Source of the DNA: Wenxinia marina DSM 24838
GTDB taxonomy: Bacteria > Pseudomonadota > Alphaproteobacteria > Rhodobacterales > Rhodobacteraceae
Assembly: GCF_000379485.1 (NCBI RefSeq)
Contig: NZ_KB902312.1
Location: 62,277 to 126,276, forward strand
Direction of reading: 5' to 3'
DNA length: 64,000 nucleotides
Positions within the stretch are counted from its first letter, which is position 1. Each line of letters starts with the position of its first letter. Below are positions 43,160-52,151 of this stretch, piece after piece. Under the pieces are notes generated by a model. That model was given only the letters and a program-made list of their open reading frames with translations. It was not told where the DNA came from and made no database searches. Position numbers and translations under genes: made by a program.

Positions 43160-44050
43160 CTACGAACCTGCGTGGTCACGGGTTCCGTCCGCCATGCCGC
43201 GCAGGACGTCCTCGACGCCCGCGATCCCGCGCGGCCGCCAGCCGAAGGCCCGGATCCGGTCCGTCGCCATGGCGCTCACGGTCGCGGGGTCGCCCGGTGG
43301 CGGAAGCAGGCCGTCGCGGTGAGCAATGCGGGCGTAGGCCGAGAGGAGGTCGCGGCGGTCGAGAACGATGTCCGAGACGTTCAGAAGCGGCGGTGGGTCG
43401 GGCAGCGTCAGCGCCAGCGCGACGGCTGCGGCGAGGTCGGCCTCGTGCACCTCGGTCGCGACGCGGGGGCCCACGGTCTCGCCCCGGCCGAAGGCGTCGA
43501 GGAGGGGCCGCCACTTGTGCGCCGTGCCCGGCCGCTCGGGTCCGTAGACGCCGGTCGCGCGGAGGGAGACGCCGCCGGGGCGCCGGGTCAGCGCGTCCTC
43601 GGCCGCCGCCTTTACTTGGCCGTACAGCGTGTCGGGGCGGGGCGTCATCTCCTCGGTCAGGAGGGTGCCGGGAGGATACGCGCCGTAGACCGCGCGGGTG
43701 GACAAGAGGACGATCCGGGGCACGTCGGCGGCGGCTTCGAACAGGTCCAGCGTTCCGCCGAGGTTTAGGCGCAGGAAGCCCTCCGGGTCGTCGCCCTCGC
43801 CCCCGCGATACCGGCCGGGCAGGTGCGCCAGCGCGAGGTGCACCAGCGCGTCGGCACGGGCGAGGGCGGACGCGGCGGGATGTCTGCCGGCAGCCTCTTC
43901 GCAGAACCGTCCCGCGAGGTCCCACTCCGCGAACGCCGCCCCCGCCACCGGCCTTCGCCCCAGCGCCGTCACCTCGTGCCCGTCCGCCAGCAGCCGCTCC
44001 AGCACCGCCGGCCCGACCGAGCCGGTCGCCCCGGTCAGTGCGACCCTCAC
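43160..44050 (-). CDS. sqdC: Sulfolipid biosynthesis protein SqdC (NAD-dependent epimerase-like)
   Basis: A 296-residue extended SDR: TGATGSVG (residues 6-13) binds NAD(P), STRAVYGAYPPG carries the Ser/Thr and YGQVKAAAED the Tyr/Lys pair. Third gene of sqdB-sqdD-sqdC, matching the Rhodobacter sphaeroides sulfolipid operon; SqdC there is needed for normal sulfoquinovosyl diacylglycerol accumulation but its reaction is not settled. GTG start coupled to sqdD (GTGA). The assignment relies mainly on operon order. Confidence 0.8.
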   Translation of the reverse strand: MRVALTGATGSVGPAVLERLLADGHEVTALGRRPVAGAAFAEWDLAGRFCEEAAGRHPAASALARADALVHLALAHLPGRYRGGEGDDPEGFLRLNLGGTLDLFEAAADVPRIVLLSTRAVYGAYPPGTLLTEEMTPRPDTLYGQVKAAAEDALTRRPGGVSLRATGVYGPERPGTAHKWRPLLDAFGRGETVGPRVATEVHEADLAAAVALALTLPDPPPLLNVSDIVLDRRDLLSAYARIAHRDGLLPPPGDPATVSAMATDRIRAFGWRPRGIAGVEDVLRGMADGTRDHAGS

Positions 44051-44883
44051 GCGCGCCACGGCGACGGCAGGTCTGCGAGCGCGGGCACGTCGCCGTCCCC
44101 GGCATGGGCCCGCCACAGCGCGATCAGCGGCGCCAGCGCCCCGGCCTTCGCATGCTTCGCCTGCCAGGGCTTCTCGTACTGGAAGTGCAGGACGCGGATC
44201 GACGGCCAGTGCCAGAGGTCGGGGAGGTTCAGCCAGACGTACTGCAGCATGTTGCAGGTCACCGGCAGCCCGTGCCAGCCGGGGAAGTACTCCTGCAGGA
44301 ACGTCTGGTCGGTCCGCCGCCAGAACGCGCCCGGCACGTCCAGCCGCGCCAGCATGTCGCGGAACGTCGCCGCGTCCGGCCGCGCGGTGAAGACGCCGGA
44401 ATTCAGCCGGTGAAAGTCGGCGAGGCTCTCGTAGACGTTTGGCGCGGCGCAGAATTCGGGGTAGTCCAGCAGGCTGTCGATCGGCTGCAGCACCAGCGTG
44501 TCGGCGTCGAGGAAGACGACCCGCTCGTAGTCCAGCTGCCACAGCCGCAGCTTGACGAAATTGTCGAGCGGGGTGTGGAACGCCGGCTTCTCGCCCCTGG
44601 TGAAGGGCGCGGCGCCGTGGAGGCGGCCCTTGGCGTGGGCCGCCGCGAACTCCGCCGAGACGGGGAGGAGGTCGGTCTGCACCAGCCGCGCGCCCAGCGC
44701 GGCGAGCGGCGCCAGAGCGTCCGCCGACGTCCCGCCGGTATGCATCACCACGATGTCCGCCGCCGTGCCCGTCCGCCGCAGCGAGCGGACCAGCGCGCCC
44801 GCCCCAGTGGCGAAATCGTCGTTGGTGACCAGCGTGACGAAGGCGGCGCGCGACGCCGCCGGCCGGTCCGCCGCCAGCACCAT
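44047..44883 (-). CDS. sqdD: Sulfoquinovosyltransferase SqdD, GT8 (glycogenin-like) family
   Basis: A 278-residue glycosyltransferase. Features are FVTLVTNDDFATGAGALVRSL at the N-terminus, the DxD metal motif in VVFLDADTLVL (about residue 125), and LNSGVFTARPD and DQTFLQEYF, as in GT8 enzymes. In Rhodobacter sphaeroides SqdD transfers sulfoquinovose from UDP to diacylglycerol at the membrane. The gene sits between sqdB and sqdC with ATGA/GTGA overlaps on both sides. Confidence 0.88.
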   Translation of the reverse strand: MVLAADRPAASRAAFVTLVTNDDFATGAGALVRSLRRTGTAADIVVMHTGGTSADALAPLAALGARLVQTDLLPVSAEFAAAHAKGRLHGAAPFTRGEKPAFHTPLDNFVKLRLWQLDYERVVFLDADTLVLQPIDSLLDYPEFCAAPNVYESLADFHRLNSGVFTARPDAATFRDMLARLDVPGAFWRRTDQTFLQEYFPGWHGLPVTCNMLQYVWLNLPDLWHWPSIRVLHFQYEKPWQAKHAKAGALAPLIALWRAHAGDGDVPALADLPSPWRA

Positions 44884-46100
44884 CAGGACACCGACCGCAG
44901 GCCCTTGCGCTCGGGGTCGCGCTCCACCGCGCGGGCGAGGTCGCGGGTCCAGGCCGACACCGCCGGCACGCGGGAACGGTCGATCCGGTGGGCGTACTTC
45001 TTCGCCACCTCGACCACCTCGGACAGCAGGCCGTCCTCCAGCGTCGTCGGGTTCAGCCCCAGCGCCAGGAACTGGTCGTTCTTGACGATCAGGTCGTTCT
45101 CGGCCGCCTCCTTCCGCGGGTTCGGCAGCATCGCGACCTTTGCCCCGCTCAGCCGCGCCACCATCTCGGCGAGGTCGCGGACGCGGTGCGTCTCGGTCAT
45201 CTGGTTGAAGATGCGCACCCGCTCGCCCGCCTTCGGCGCGTCGCCGAGCGCCAGCTCGATGCAGCGCACCGAATCCTGGATGTGGATGAAGGCCCGCGTC
45301 TGCCCGCCGGTGCCGTGCACGGTCAGCGGGTAGCCGATGGCCGCCTGGATGAGGAAGCGGTTGAGGACGGTGCCGTAGTCGCCGTCATAGTCGAAGCGGT
45401 TGATCAGCTGCTCGTGCCGGCGGGTCTGCTCGGTATGGGTGCCCCAGACGATGCCCTGGTGCAGGTCGGTGATCCGCAGGCCGTCGTTCTGGGCGTAGAA
45501 CTGGAAGAGGATCTGATCGAGGCTCTTGGTCATGTGGTAGACCGAGCCGGGTCGCGTCGGATACAGGATCTCCTGCTCCTTCTTCCCGCTCGGGGTGTCG
45601 ATCTCGACGTCGAGATACCCCTCCGGGATCGGCGCTCCGACCGACGAATAGCCGTAGACGCCCATCGTCCCGAGGTGGACGAGGTGCGCGTCGATCCCCG
45701 TCTCCACCAGCGCGGCGAGCAGGTTGTGCGTGGCGCGGACGTTGTTGTCGACGGTGTAGACCTTATGGCGGTCGGTCTTCATCGAATAGGGCGCCGCCCG
45801 CTGCTCGGCGAAGTGGACGATGGCGTCGGGCTTGTGCTCGGCCAGCCAGCCCTTCAGCCGCTCGTACTCGGTGGCGAGGTTCAGCAGGTGGAAGTGCAGC
45901 CGGCGGCCCGTCTCCTGGTGCCAGATGCGGCAGCGCTCCTGGATCGAATCCATCGGGGTCAGGGACTGCACCCCCAGCTCGGTGTCGATCCAGCGGCGGC
46001 TGAGATTGTCCACGATGTGGACCTCGTGGCCCTGGTCGCTGAGGTGCAGGGTGGTGGGCCAGCCGACGAAGCCGTCGCCGCCGAGGATCGCGATCTTCAT
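44883..46100 (-). CDS. sqdB: UDP-sulfoquinovose synthase
   Basis: A 405-residue extended SDR that makes UDP-sulfoquinovose from UDP-glucose and sulfite. NAD-binding ILGGDGFVGWPTTLHLS at the N-terminus, VDNLSRRWIDTELGVQSLTPM (SQD1-specific), catalytic Thr in LGTMGVYGYSS and Tyr/Lys in VYHMTKSLDQ. SQD1/SqdB proteins match along the full length. It starts the sqdBDC operon, supplying the donor for the thylakoid/chromatophore-type sulfolipid that can replace phospholipids under phosphate limitation. Confidence 0.95.
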   Translation of the reverse strand: MKIAILGGDGFVGWPTTLHLSDQGHEVHIVDNLSRRWIDTELGVQSLTPMDSIQERCRIWHQETGRRLHFHLLNLATEYERLKGWLAEHKPDAIVHFAEQRAAPYSMKTDRHKVYTVDNNVRATHNLLAALVETGIDAHLVHLGTMGVYGYSSVGAPIPEGYLDVEIDTPSGKKEQEILYPTRPGSVYHMTKSLDQILFQFYAQNDGLRITDLHQGIVWGTHTEQTRRHEQLINRFDYDGDYGTVLNRFLIQAAIGYPLTVHGTGGQTRAFIHIQDSVRCIELALGDAPKAGERVRIFNQMTETHRVRDLAEMVARLSGAKVAMLPNPRKEAAENDLIVKNDQFLALGLNPTTLEDGLLSEVVEVAKKYAHRIDRSRVPAVSAWTRDLARAVERDPERKGLRSVS

Positions 46101-46304
46101 GGGTCTTCCTTCGCTCCGTGCCGCCTACGGGACGGCCTTTGCCGCAGCCACGTATCACGAATGCGACGTCGGTCACTGCCCTTATCGCCCGCCGGGCCGG
46201 CGGGAAGCTGCCGTGATCGATGCAACGGAGGGCGGTCGGGCGCTGCCCTTTGGGTCCTGGCGGACCCTTGAGTCCGGGCGGGTCAGAAAAAAGTTTGCGC
46301 CGCC

Positions 46305-46333
46305 TGTCCGATCCCGCGACGCTCGTTCGTCGT
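46305..46333 (+). promoter_or_regulatory. Possible ECF-type promoter of the YciI/sigma factor operon
   Basis: TGTCCGA (46305-46311) and CGTCGT (46328-46333) are 16 bases apart, 52 bases before the YciI start. The spacing and the GTC-rich -35 plus CGTC -10 pattern are those of ECF sigma factor promoters; autoregulation by the downstream sigma factor is inferred. The rest of the 284-base gap from sqdB shows no gene. Confidence 0.4.
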
Positions 46334-46384
46334 GTGGGTATCGGGGCCGATGGTCGGTGCCCGCACCCAAGGTGGAGAGAGACG

Positions 46385-46795
46385 ATGCGGATCATGGTGA
46401 TCGTGAAGGCGGACGAAGAGAGCGAAGCCGGCAAGATGCCGAGCCAGGGCGTGCTGGAGAAGATGCTGGCCTACAATACCGAGCTGGTGGAGGCCGGGAT
46501 CATGGTCGACGGTGACGGCCTCAAGGCGTCGTCCGCCGGCAAGCGGATCACCTTCGACGGCAAGGAGCGGACCGTCACCGACGGCCCCTTCGCCGAGATC
46601 CGCGAGCTGGTTTCGGGCTACTGGATCTGGGAGGTGCGGGACATGGACGAGGCGGTCGAGTGGGCCCGCCGCGCGCCCTTCGTCGACGGCCAGCTGGAGC
46701 TGCGGCCGTTCAACCGGCCCGAGGATTTCGGCGAGGCCTTCACGCCCGAGATGCAGGCGGCGGAGGAGGAGTTGCGCGCCCGCTCCAGGGGCTGA
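46385..46795 (+). CDS. YciI/DGPF-domain protein
   Basis: A 136-residue protein with an N-terminal MRIMVIVKADEESEAG strand and the TDGPFAEIRELVSGYWIWEV motif (DGPF) of YCII-related proteins. Genes of this family are commonly paired with ECF42-type sigma factors, as here, and may modulate them or be their regulon members. The ATG is preceded by GGTGGAGAGAG. No catalytic residues are proven for the family. Confidence 0.85.
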   Translation: MRIMVIVKADEESEAGKMPSQGVLEKMLAYNTELVEAGIMVDGDGLKASSAGKRITFDGKERTVTDGPFAEIRELVSGYWIWEVRDMDEAVEWARRAPFVDGQLELRPFNRPEDFGEAFTPEMQAAEEELRARSRG

Positions 46796-46833
46796 CTTGG
46801 CGGCGGGCGGGCCGGGGGGCATGATCGGGCGAT

Positions 46834-48102
46834 ATGCCCGCATCGGCCCCTCACCTGCCCACCCACCGCGCCGTCGAGACCGTGTTCCGGATCGAGCGGA
46901 CGCGGCTCATCGCCGGCCTCGCCGCGCGGACCCGCGACGTCGCGCTCGCCGAGGACCTGGCGCAGGAGGCGCTGATCGTCGCGCTGGACGACTGGCCCCG
47001 GCGGGGGATCCCCGACAATCCCGGCGCCTGGCTGATGGCAACGGCCAAGCGGCGGGCGGTGGACCTCTTCCGCCGTTGCCGGATGCAGGATCGCAAGCAC
47101 GCCGAGATCGCGGCGGAGGGCGAGGAGGGCGCAGCGCCGGACATGGCGGCGTGGCTCGACGACGACATCGGCGACGAGGTGCTGGCGCTGGTCTTCACCG
47201 CCTGCCACCCGGTCCTGTCGCCCGAGGCGCGCGCGGCGCTGACCCTGCGCCTCGTTGCCGGCCTGACGGTGGCCGAGATTGCCCGCGCGTACCTGTCCGC
47301 CGAAGCCGCCATCGCCCGCCGCATCACGCGTGCCAAGGCCGCCATCGCAGAGGCGCGCGTGCCGTTCGAGGTGCCGCGCGGAGCCGAGCGGCGGGCGCGG
47401 CTCTCTTCGGTCCTAGAGGTGGTCTACCTCATCTTCAACGAGGGCTACGCCGCCACCGCCGGCGACGCCCCCGTCCGGCGCGAGCTCGCGGCCGAGGCGC
47501 AGCGGCTCGGTCGCCTGCTGGCGCAGCGCCTGCCGGACGAGGCGGAGGTCTGGGGGCTGCTCGCGCTGATGGAGCTGCAGGCCTCGCGCCTGCCGGCGCG
47601 GGTGGGCGCGGACGGCGTGCCGGTGCCGCTGCCCGATCAGTTGAGCGCGCGCTGGGACCGGCTGATGCTGCGCCGCGGGCTGGTCGCGCTGGAGCGGGCG
47701 GAGACCCTCGGCGGCGCTGGCGGCGACTATGCCCTGCAGGCGCGGATCGCGGCCTGCCATGCCGCCACGCTGACCGGCCGGCCGACCGACTGGCGGCGGA
47801 TCGCGGCGCTCTACGACGACCTGATCGAGGTGCGGAAGACGCCGGTGGTCGCCCTCGCCCGTGCCATCGCCTGGTCGATGGCCGAGGGACCCGAGGAGGG
47901 GCTGGTCCACCTGACGGACATCGAGGAAGCCGGCGTCCTGCCCGGTTACGCTCCGCTGCACGCGGCCTTCGGCGACTGCCACTTCCGCGCCGGCCGCCCG
48001 GACGCGGCGCGTGCGGCCTTTACCCGCGCCGCCACGCTGTCCGCCAACGCGGCCGAGCGGGCGTTCCTGCTCCGCCGCGCCGCCGCCTGCGACGGGGCCT
48101 GA
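46834..48102 (+). CDS. ECF42-type RNA polymerase sigma factor
   Basis: A 422-residue sigma-70 family protein. N-terminal sigma region 2 has EDLAQEALIVALDDWP and PGAWLMATAKRRAVDLFRR; region 4 is LTVAEIARAYLSAEAAIARRITRAK. The long C-terminal extension begins VVYLIFNEGYAATAGD (DUF6596) and ends in TPR-like helices, as in the ECF42 group. Such factors have no anti-sigma factor; the extension is thought to control activity. It lies 38 bases after the DGPF gene on the same strand. Confidence 0.92.
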   Translation: MPASAPHLPTHRAVETVFRIERTRLIAGLAARTRDVALAEDLAQEALIVALDDWPRRGIPDNPGAWLMATAKRRAVDLFRRCRMQDRKHAEIAAEGEEGAAPDMAAWLDDDIGDEVLALVFTACHPVLSPEARAALTLRLVAGLTVAEIARAYLSAEAAIARRITRAKAAIAEARVPFEVPRGAERRARLSSVLEVVYLIFNEGYAATAGDAPVRRELAAEAQRLGRLLAQRLPDEAEVWGLLALMELQASRLPARVGADGVPVPLPDQLSARWDRLMLRRGLVALERAETLGGAGGDYALQARIAACHAATLTGRPTDWRRIAALYDDLIEVRKTPVVALARAIAWSMAEGPEEGLVHLTDIEEAGVLPGYAPLHAAFGDCHFRAGRPDAARAAFTRAATLSANAAERAFLLRRAAACDGA

Positions 48103-48106
48103 GCCG

Positions 48107-48553
48107 TCACTCCCCGCGCGGCACGATGCTGATCCCGCCGCTGACCTCCAGCACCGCGAAGTCGATCTGGTCGAGCCGGGCGAGGCCCTGGCCGACCCGC
48201 GCCGCCTCCAGCACGTCCTCCAGCGAAACGCGTGCGCGGTGCATCGCCTCCCAGTCCGGCTCGCCCTTCGCGATCAGCACCGTCGGCACGCCATCGATGA
48301 ACCGGGCGAGCCAGTCGGCGCGCCGCTTGAGGAACGTCAGCAAGATGTCCATCGTGAACAGCGTCACGATCAGCACCGCCGCGTTGGTGACCGAGAAGTC
48401 GTCGCCGAGCAGCGCCTGCTGCGTCGTCTCGGCCACGATCAGCAGCAGCACGAAGTCGAACGGGGTCGTCTGCGCGAGCGTGCGCCGCCCCGACAGGCGC
48501 ACCACGATCAGGAGCACCAGGTAGACGGCGACTCCGCGAAAGACACTTTCCAT
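48107..48553 (-). CDS. DUF421 membrane protein (YetF/YcaP family)
   Basis: A 148-residue protein with three hydrophobic segments and a soluble C-terminal domain. LIVVRLSGRRTLAQTTPFDFVLLLIVAE and DILLTFLKRRADWLARFIDG are the DUF421 signature; the C-terminal part ends VLEVSGGISIVPRGE as usual. In Bacillus the YetF family affects spore or envelope properties; here the function is unknown. It is convergent with the sigma factor gene, five bases away. Confidence 0.85.
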   Translation of the reverse strand: MESVFRGVAVYLVLLIVVRLSGRRTLAQTTPFDFVLLLIVAETTQQALLGDDFSVTNAAVLIVTLFTMDILLTFLKRRADWLARFIDGVPTVLIAKGEPDWEAMHRARVSLEDVLEAARVGQGLARLDQIDFAVLEVSGGISIVPRGE

Positions 48554-48565
48554 CGGGCCTTCCTT

Positions 48566-49081
48566 CTAGGGCAGGACCAGCGTCCAGACCTCGGCGTCCG
48601 CAGCGCCGACGCCGAGACGGTAACGCGGCAGCCCGGGACTGCGGGGGCGGATCGAGAAACTGATCTCCGCTCCGGCCCCGGCGTCGAATTCCAGCACCAG
48701 AAGGCCGCCGCGTGAGGTCTCGCGATTCGGTCGCGGCGTCACAGTCTCGATGCTGAAGGCGTCGAGGAACGCGGGCTCCAGCGTTACCACGTACGCGTCC
48801 GCCTCGGTGGTGAAGCGCACGTCCATCCGGTCCGCCGCCTGCCAGCGGGCCAGTCGGGGCATCTCCACCTCGGCGGCGCCGACGGTGAGCGTCCGGTCGG
48901 CGGCCCATCCGCCGGCCCCGGTGAAGCCGAGCAGCGCCGCCGCGACGAAAATGCCGAAGCCCACCCAAAGTCCCCGCTCCAGCCGCCAGTGCAGGCGCTG
49001 GACGTCGCGATGCTCGTCGAGCTGGAGGCCGTCGCCGCGGATCGGGATCGCGGTCGCGGGGTCCTTGTGGTCGCCTTGCAA
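48566..49081 (-). CDS. Single-pass membrane hypothetical protein next to the DUF421 gene
   Basis: A 171-residue protein: cytoplasmic N-terminus with DEHRDVQRLHWRLERG, one membrane helix (LWVGFGIFVAAALLGFTG, about residues 38-56) and a periplasmic beta-rich domain of about 110 residues. I do not recognise a named family. It is 12 bases upstream of the DUF421 gene on the same strand, so the two are probably co-transcribed and act together. Confidence 0.7.
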   Translation of the reverse strand: MQGDHKDPATAIPIRGDGLQLDEHRDVQRLHWRLERGLWVGFGIFVAAALLGFTGAGGWAADRTLTVGAAEVEMPRLARWQAADRMDVRFTTEADAYVVTLEPAFLDAFSIETVTPRPNRETSRGGLLVLEFDAGAGAEISFSIRPRSPGLPRYRLGVGAADAEVWTLVLP

Positions 49082-49148
49082 TTCTCTCGCCTCAGCGCCT
49101 GTCCAACGGCCCCAACGCCCGGCGCCCGACTGCGGTTCCCGCTGCCCG

Positions 49149-50450
49149 CTACAGGTACCCCGGCAGCCACAGCACCATCGCCGGGAATGCGATCATGATC
49201 GCCACGACCACCAGGTCCGAGACGAAGAACGGCACCACGCCCCGGAAGACCTGCAGCGTCGTCACGTATTTCGACGCCACGTTGCGTATGACGAACACGT
49301 TCATGCCCAGCGGCGGCGTGATCATCCCGATCTCCAGCAGCTTCACCACCAGCACGCCGAACCAGACCAGGCTGATCCCCTGGTCGCGCAACACCGGCAG
49401 GAAGACGGGAAGCGTCACGAGGAGCGCCCCGAACGGCTCCATGAAGGTGCCGAGGATCAGGTAGACGACCACCACAATCAGCATCAGCTGCACGTAGCCG
49501 AGGTCGGCGTCCGCGACCCAGGAGTTGATGTAGGCGGACAGGCCCGACAGCCCGAGGAAGCGGGTGAACATCGTCGCGCCGATGCCGATCAGGAACAGCG
49601 AGCCGGTCGTCACGACGGTCTCCAGCAGCGACTGCTGGATCACCAGGCGCCCCAGCCGCCCGGTCACCGCCGCGATGAGGATCGTCCCCAGCGCGCCCAC
49701 CGCGCCGGCCTCGGTGGCCGAGAAGAACTCGGCGAACAGCCCGCCGAAGACCAGGACGATGAGGACGAGGATCGGCACCACGTTCAGCACCGCCCGCCGC
49801 GTGCCGCCGTCCATCGGCACCGGCGCGTGCGACGGGATCAGGTCGGGCCGCAGCTTGCAGATGGCGATCACGACCGCGCAGTAGGCGAGCGCGGTCAGCA
49901 GGCCCACGGTGATGCCGCCGGCGAAGACGGCGGTGATCGAGGTCTCGGCGAAGACGCCGTAGAGGATCATCAGGATCGACGGCGGGATCAGCGCGCCGAT
50001 GGTGCCGCCCGCGGCGATGCAGCCCGCGGCGAGGGAGGGGCGGTAGCCGGCGTTCACCATCTCGGGGATGGCGATCCGGCCCATCGCGGCGGCGCAGGCG
50101 AGCGACGAGCCCGACACCGCGGCGAAGCCCGAGCAGGCGAAGATCGACGACACGGCGAGGCCGCCGGGCAGCTTGCGCAGCACCAGCTTGGCCGCCTCGA
50201 ACAGGCCGCCGGTGAGGCCCGCATGGTAGGCGACGAAGCCCATCAGCAGGAACATCGGCACCGCCGACAGCGTCCAGGACGCGACGAAGTCGTAGGGCGT
50301 GCTGGCGATGATCCCGACGGCGGGCGAGACGCCGATCAGGCTGACCACGCCGCCGAAGCTGACGGCGATCAGAGCCATCGCGACCGGCACCCGCAGCACG
50401 AGGAGGAGCAGCAGGATCGCCACCCCGACCATTCCGGTGGCGATGCTCAT
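49149..50450 (-). CDS. dctM: TRAP transporter large permease
   Basis: A 433-residue membrane protein of the DctM family with about 12 hydrophobic segments. Conserved blocks: LLLLVLRVPVAMALIAVSFGG, VPMFLLMGFVAYHAGL, SGFAAVSGSSLACAAAMG, AAGGTIGALIPPSILMILYG and ITPPLGMNVFVIRNVA. It carries solute and Na+ across the inner membrane. The start overlaps the small-permease stop (ATGA). Confidence 0.93.
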   Translation of the reverse strand: MSIATGMVGVAILLLLLVLRVPVAMALIAVSFGGVVSLIGVSPAVGIIASTPYDFVASWTLSAVPMFLLMGFVAYHAGLTGGLFEAAKLVLRKLPGGLAVSSIFACSGFAAVSGSSLACAAAMGRIAIPEMVNAGYRPSLAAGCIAAGGTIGALIPPSILMILYGVFAETSITAVFAGGITVGLLTALAYCAVVIAICKLRPDLIPSHAPVPMDGGTRRAVLNVVPILVLIVLVFGGLFAEFFSATEAGAVGALGTILIAAVTGRLGRLVIQQSLLETVVTTGSLFLIGIGATMFTRFLGLSGLSAYINSWVADADLGYVQLMLIVVVVYLILGTFMEPFGALLVTLPVFLPVLRDQGISLVWFGVLVVKLLEIGMITPPLGMNVFVIRNVASKYVTTLQVFRGVVPFFVSDLVVVAIMIAFPAMVLWLPGYL

Positions 50451-50959
50451 GCCGTGCGGCCCTTATGTCCTGCGCCCCTGCGCATCGTGTCCGCCAGCCG
50501 CACCGCCACGGCGAGCGTGGCGAGGGCGAAGCCGACGGTCGGGAAGATGTAGCTGGGCCAGGTCGCGTACGGCGTCTGCCCCAGCTCGATCATCGTGCCG
50601 CGGCGCCAGTTCGACATCATCGAGCCCCAGGTGGCGTAGGTCAGCGCGGCGTAGATCACCGTCGTGACCGCGGCGACGATGAGGTCGGACACCCAGCGCA
50701 CGCCGGGGGACAGGAAGCCGTCCACCAGCTCCACCGAGATCATCTCGCCGCGCAGCTCGATCCAGGCGAGCGGCAGGAAGGCGAGGGGGACCATGTAGTA
50801 GCGTGCGACGGTGGCGTTGGTGATGTCGAACGAGACGCGGAACAGGTTCCGCGACACCACGTCGACGCAGATGTGCACCATCATCACCACCACCGCGATC
50901 GCCCCGATCAGGGCGAGGATGCGCGAGATGTGCGAGGTGACCCGGACGGCGAGGTCCAT
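50447..50959 (-). CDS. dctQ: TRAP transporter small permease
   Basis: A 170-residue protein with four hydrophobic helices: LIGAIAVVVMMVHICVDVVSRNLF, YMVPLAFLPLAWIELRGEMISVELV, DLIVAAVTTVIYAALTY and YIFPTVGFALATLAVAVRLAD. The VSRNLF and E-x-R-G-E-M motifs are those of DctQ. It follows the binding-protein gene after a hairpin of 11 bp. Confidence 0.9.
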   Translation of the reverse strand: MDLAVRVTSHISRILALIGAIAVVVMMVHICVDVVSRNLFRVSFDITNATVARYYMVPLAFLPLAWIELRGEMISVELVDGFLSPGVRWVSDLIVAAVTTVIYAALTYATWGSMMSNWRRGTMIELGQTPYATWPSYIFPTVGFALATLAVAVRLADTMRRGAGHKGRTA

Positions 50960-50992
50960 GATCTGTCAGGCTCCAGTCGGCCGGGGAGGGGG

Positions 50993-51019
50993 GCCGGCCC
51001 GGCGTCGTGCCGGGCCGGC
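50993..51019 (-). terminator. Intercistronic hairpin between dctP and dctQ
   Basis: GCCGGCCCGGC and its exact complement form an 11-bp stem with a GTCGT loop (ACGAC on the mRNA strand), 11 bases after the dctP stop. No T-run follows. It is likely a stabiliser or partial attenuator giving more binding protein than permease, as described for other transporter operons; the role is inferred. Confidence 0.6.
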
Positions 51020-51029
51020 GGGTCTCAGG

Positions 51030-52121
51030 TCAGAGGCCGTACGTCGACAGGTCGACGTTGCTCCAGATCCGCTCCCAGGCGACGTCGGCCAGCGCCTCGG
51101 GGTCCTCGCCCGTCTCGGCGACGATGGCGGTCCACTCGTCCACCAGCGTCACGAAGTCGGCGAGATCCGGGCCGGCGGCGGCGATCTGCGCCTCGCGGTC
51201 CGCCTGCGCGAACTCCTCGACCGCGGCGAGAAGCTCGTCCGACGCCTCGGTCACGACGATGTCGCTGTCGGCCACAGCGGTCCGCGCCTCTTCCGGCAGC
51301 TGGAACGCCCAGCGGTCGGTGAAGGCGAGGTTGGCGCGGTTGGCGGCGCGCAGCACCTGCTCGCGCTGCTCGACGGTCAGGCCCTCCCACGTCGCGTTGG
51401 CGAAGGTGAAGTTCGACGTCGCGTGGTAGGTGCCGATCGGCATCGTGTTGAAGTGCGTCGCCACGTCGATCAGCCGGTAGGACAGCATGTCGACGATCGA
51501 CGCCATGGAGCCGTCGATGGTGCCCTGGCTCATCGCCTCGAACTGGTCGCCGACGGCCATCGGCACGCCGGAGGCGCCGAAGTTCTCGGCCCAGCGCGAG
51601 TAGGGCGCGCCGCCCGAGCGCAGGCGCAGGCCCTGCAGGTCGTCCGCCGATTCCACCGGGACGGTGGTGATCAGGCCGTAGACGTCGGACGAGCCGGCGC
51701 CGAGGAACACGCCGCCGAACGCCGCGAACTCCTCCTGGCAGGGCTGGCAGTTCACCACCCATTCGGTGAAGGCGAGGCCCATCGCGTAGGGGTCGCGGCC
51801 GAGAAGGGCGAGGTCTCCGGCGCCGCCGGTGATCGGGAAGTCGGCCGCGAAGTAGAGCGGCAGCGAGTTGCCGACGTCGGCGAGGCCGGAGGTCAGCGCG
51901 TCGCCCATCTGCGGCAGCGCGACGACCTCGGGCCCGAGGATCGTGGTGCCGATGGAACCGCCGGACTCCTCGGCCAGGAACTCGGCGAAGTGCTCGTACA
52001 TGTAGTAGGCCGGGTGCGCCGGCGGCGCGGCGGGCGCGAGGCGCAGGTCCTGCGCCGCGGCCGGGGCCGCCGCGAGAACGGCCAGCCCGAGGGCCAGCCC
52101 CTTGGTCGTCAGATAGGTCAT
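51030..52121 (-). CDS. dctP: TRAP transporter substrate-binding protein
   Basis: A 363-residue periplasmic protein with a signal peptide (LALGLAVLAAAPAAAQ). The DctP fold is shown by AHPAYYMYEHFAEFLAEESGGSIG and the ligand-carboxylate Arg region ADDLQGLRLRSGG, and by MSQGTIDGSMASI. The ligand is probably an organic acid because of the conserved Arg and the setting of aromatic-acid genes. Two Cys in NCQPCQ are unusual. Upstream the amidohydrolase gene is 30 bases away. Confidence 0.9.
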   Translation of the reverse strand: MTYLTTKGLALGLAVLAAAPAAAQDLRLAPAAPPAHPAYYMYEHFAEFLAEESGGSIGTTILGPEVVALPQMGDALTSGLADVGNSLPLYFAADFPITGGAGDLALLGRDPYAMGLAFTEWVVNCQPCQEEFAAFGGVFLGAGSSDVYGLITTVPVESADDLQGLRLRSGGAPYSRWAENFGASGVPMAVGDQFEAMSQGTIDGSMASIVDMLSYRLIDVATHFNTMPIGTYHATSNFTFANATWEGLTVEQREQVLRAANRANLAFTDRWAFQLPEEARTAVADSDIVVTEASDELLAAVEEFAQADREAQIAAAGPDLADFVTLVDEWTAIVAETGEDPEALADVAWERIWSNVDLSTYGL

Positions 52122-52151
52122 GATCGCTCCTCCCTGGTTGTCATGACGTCT

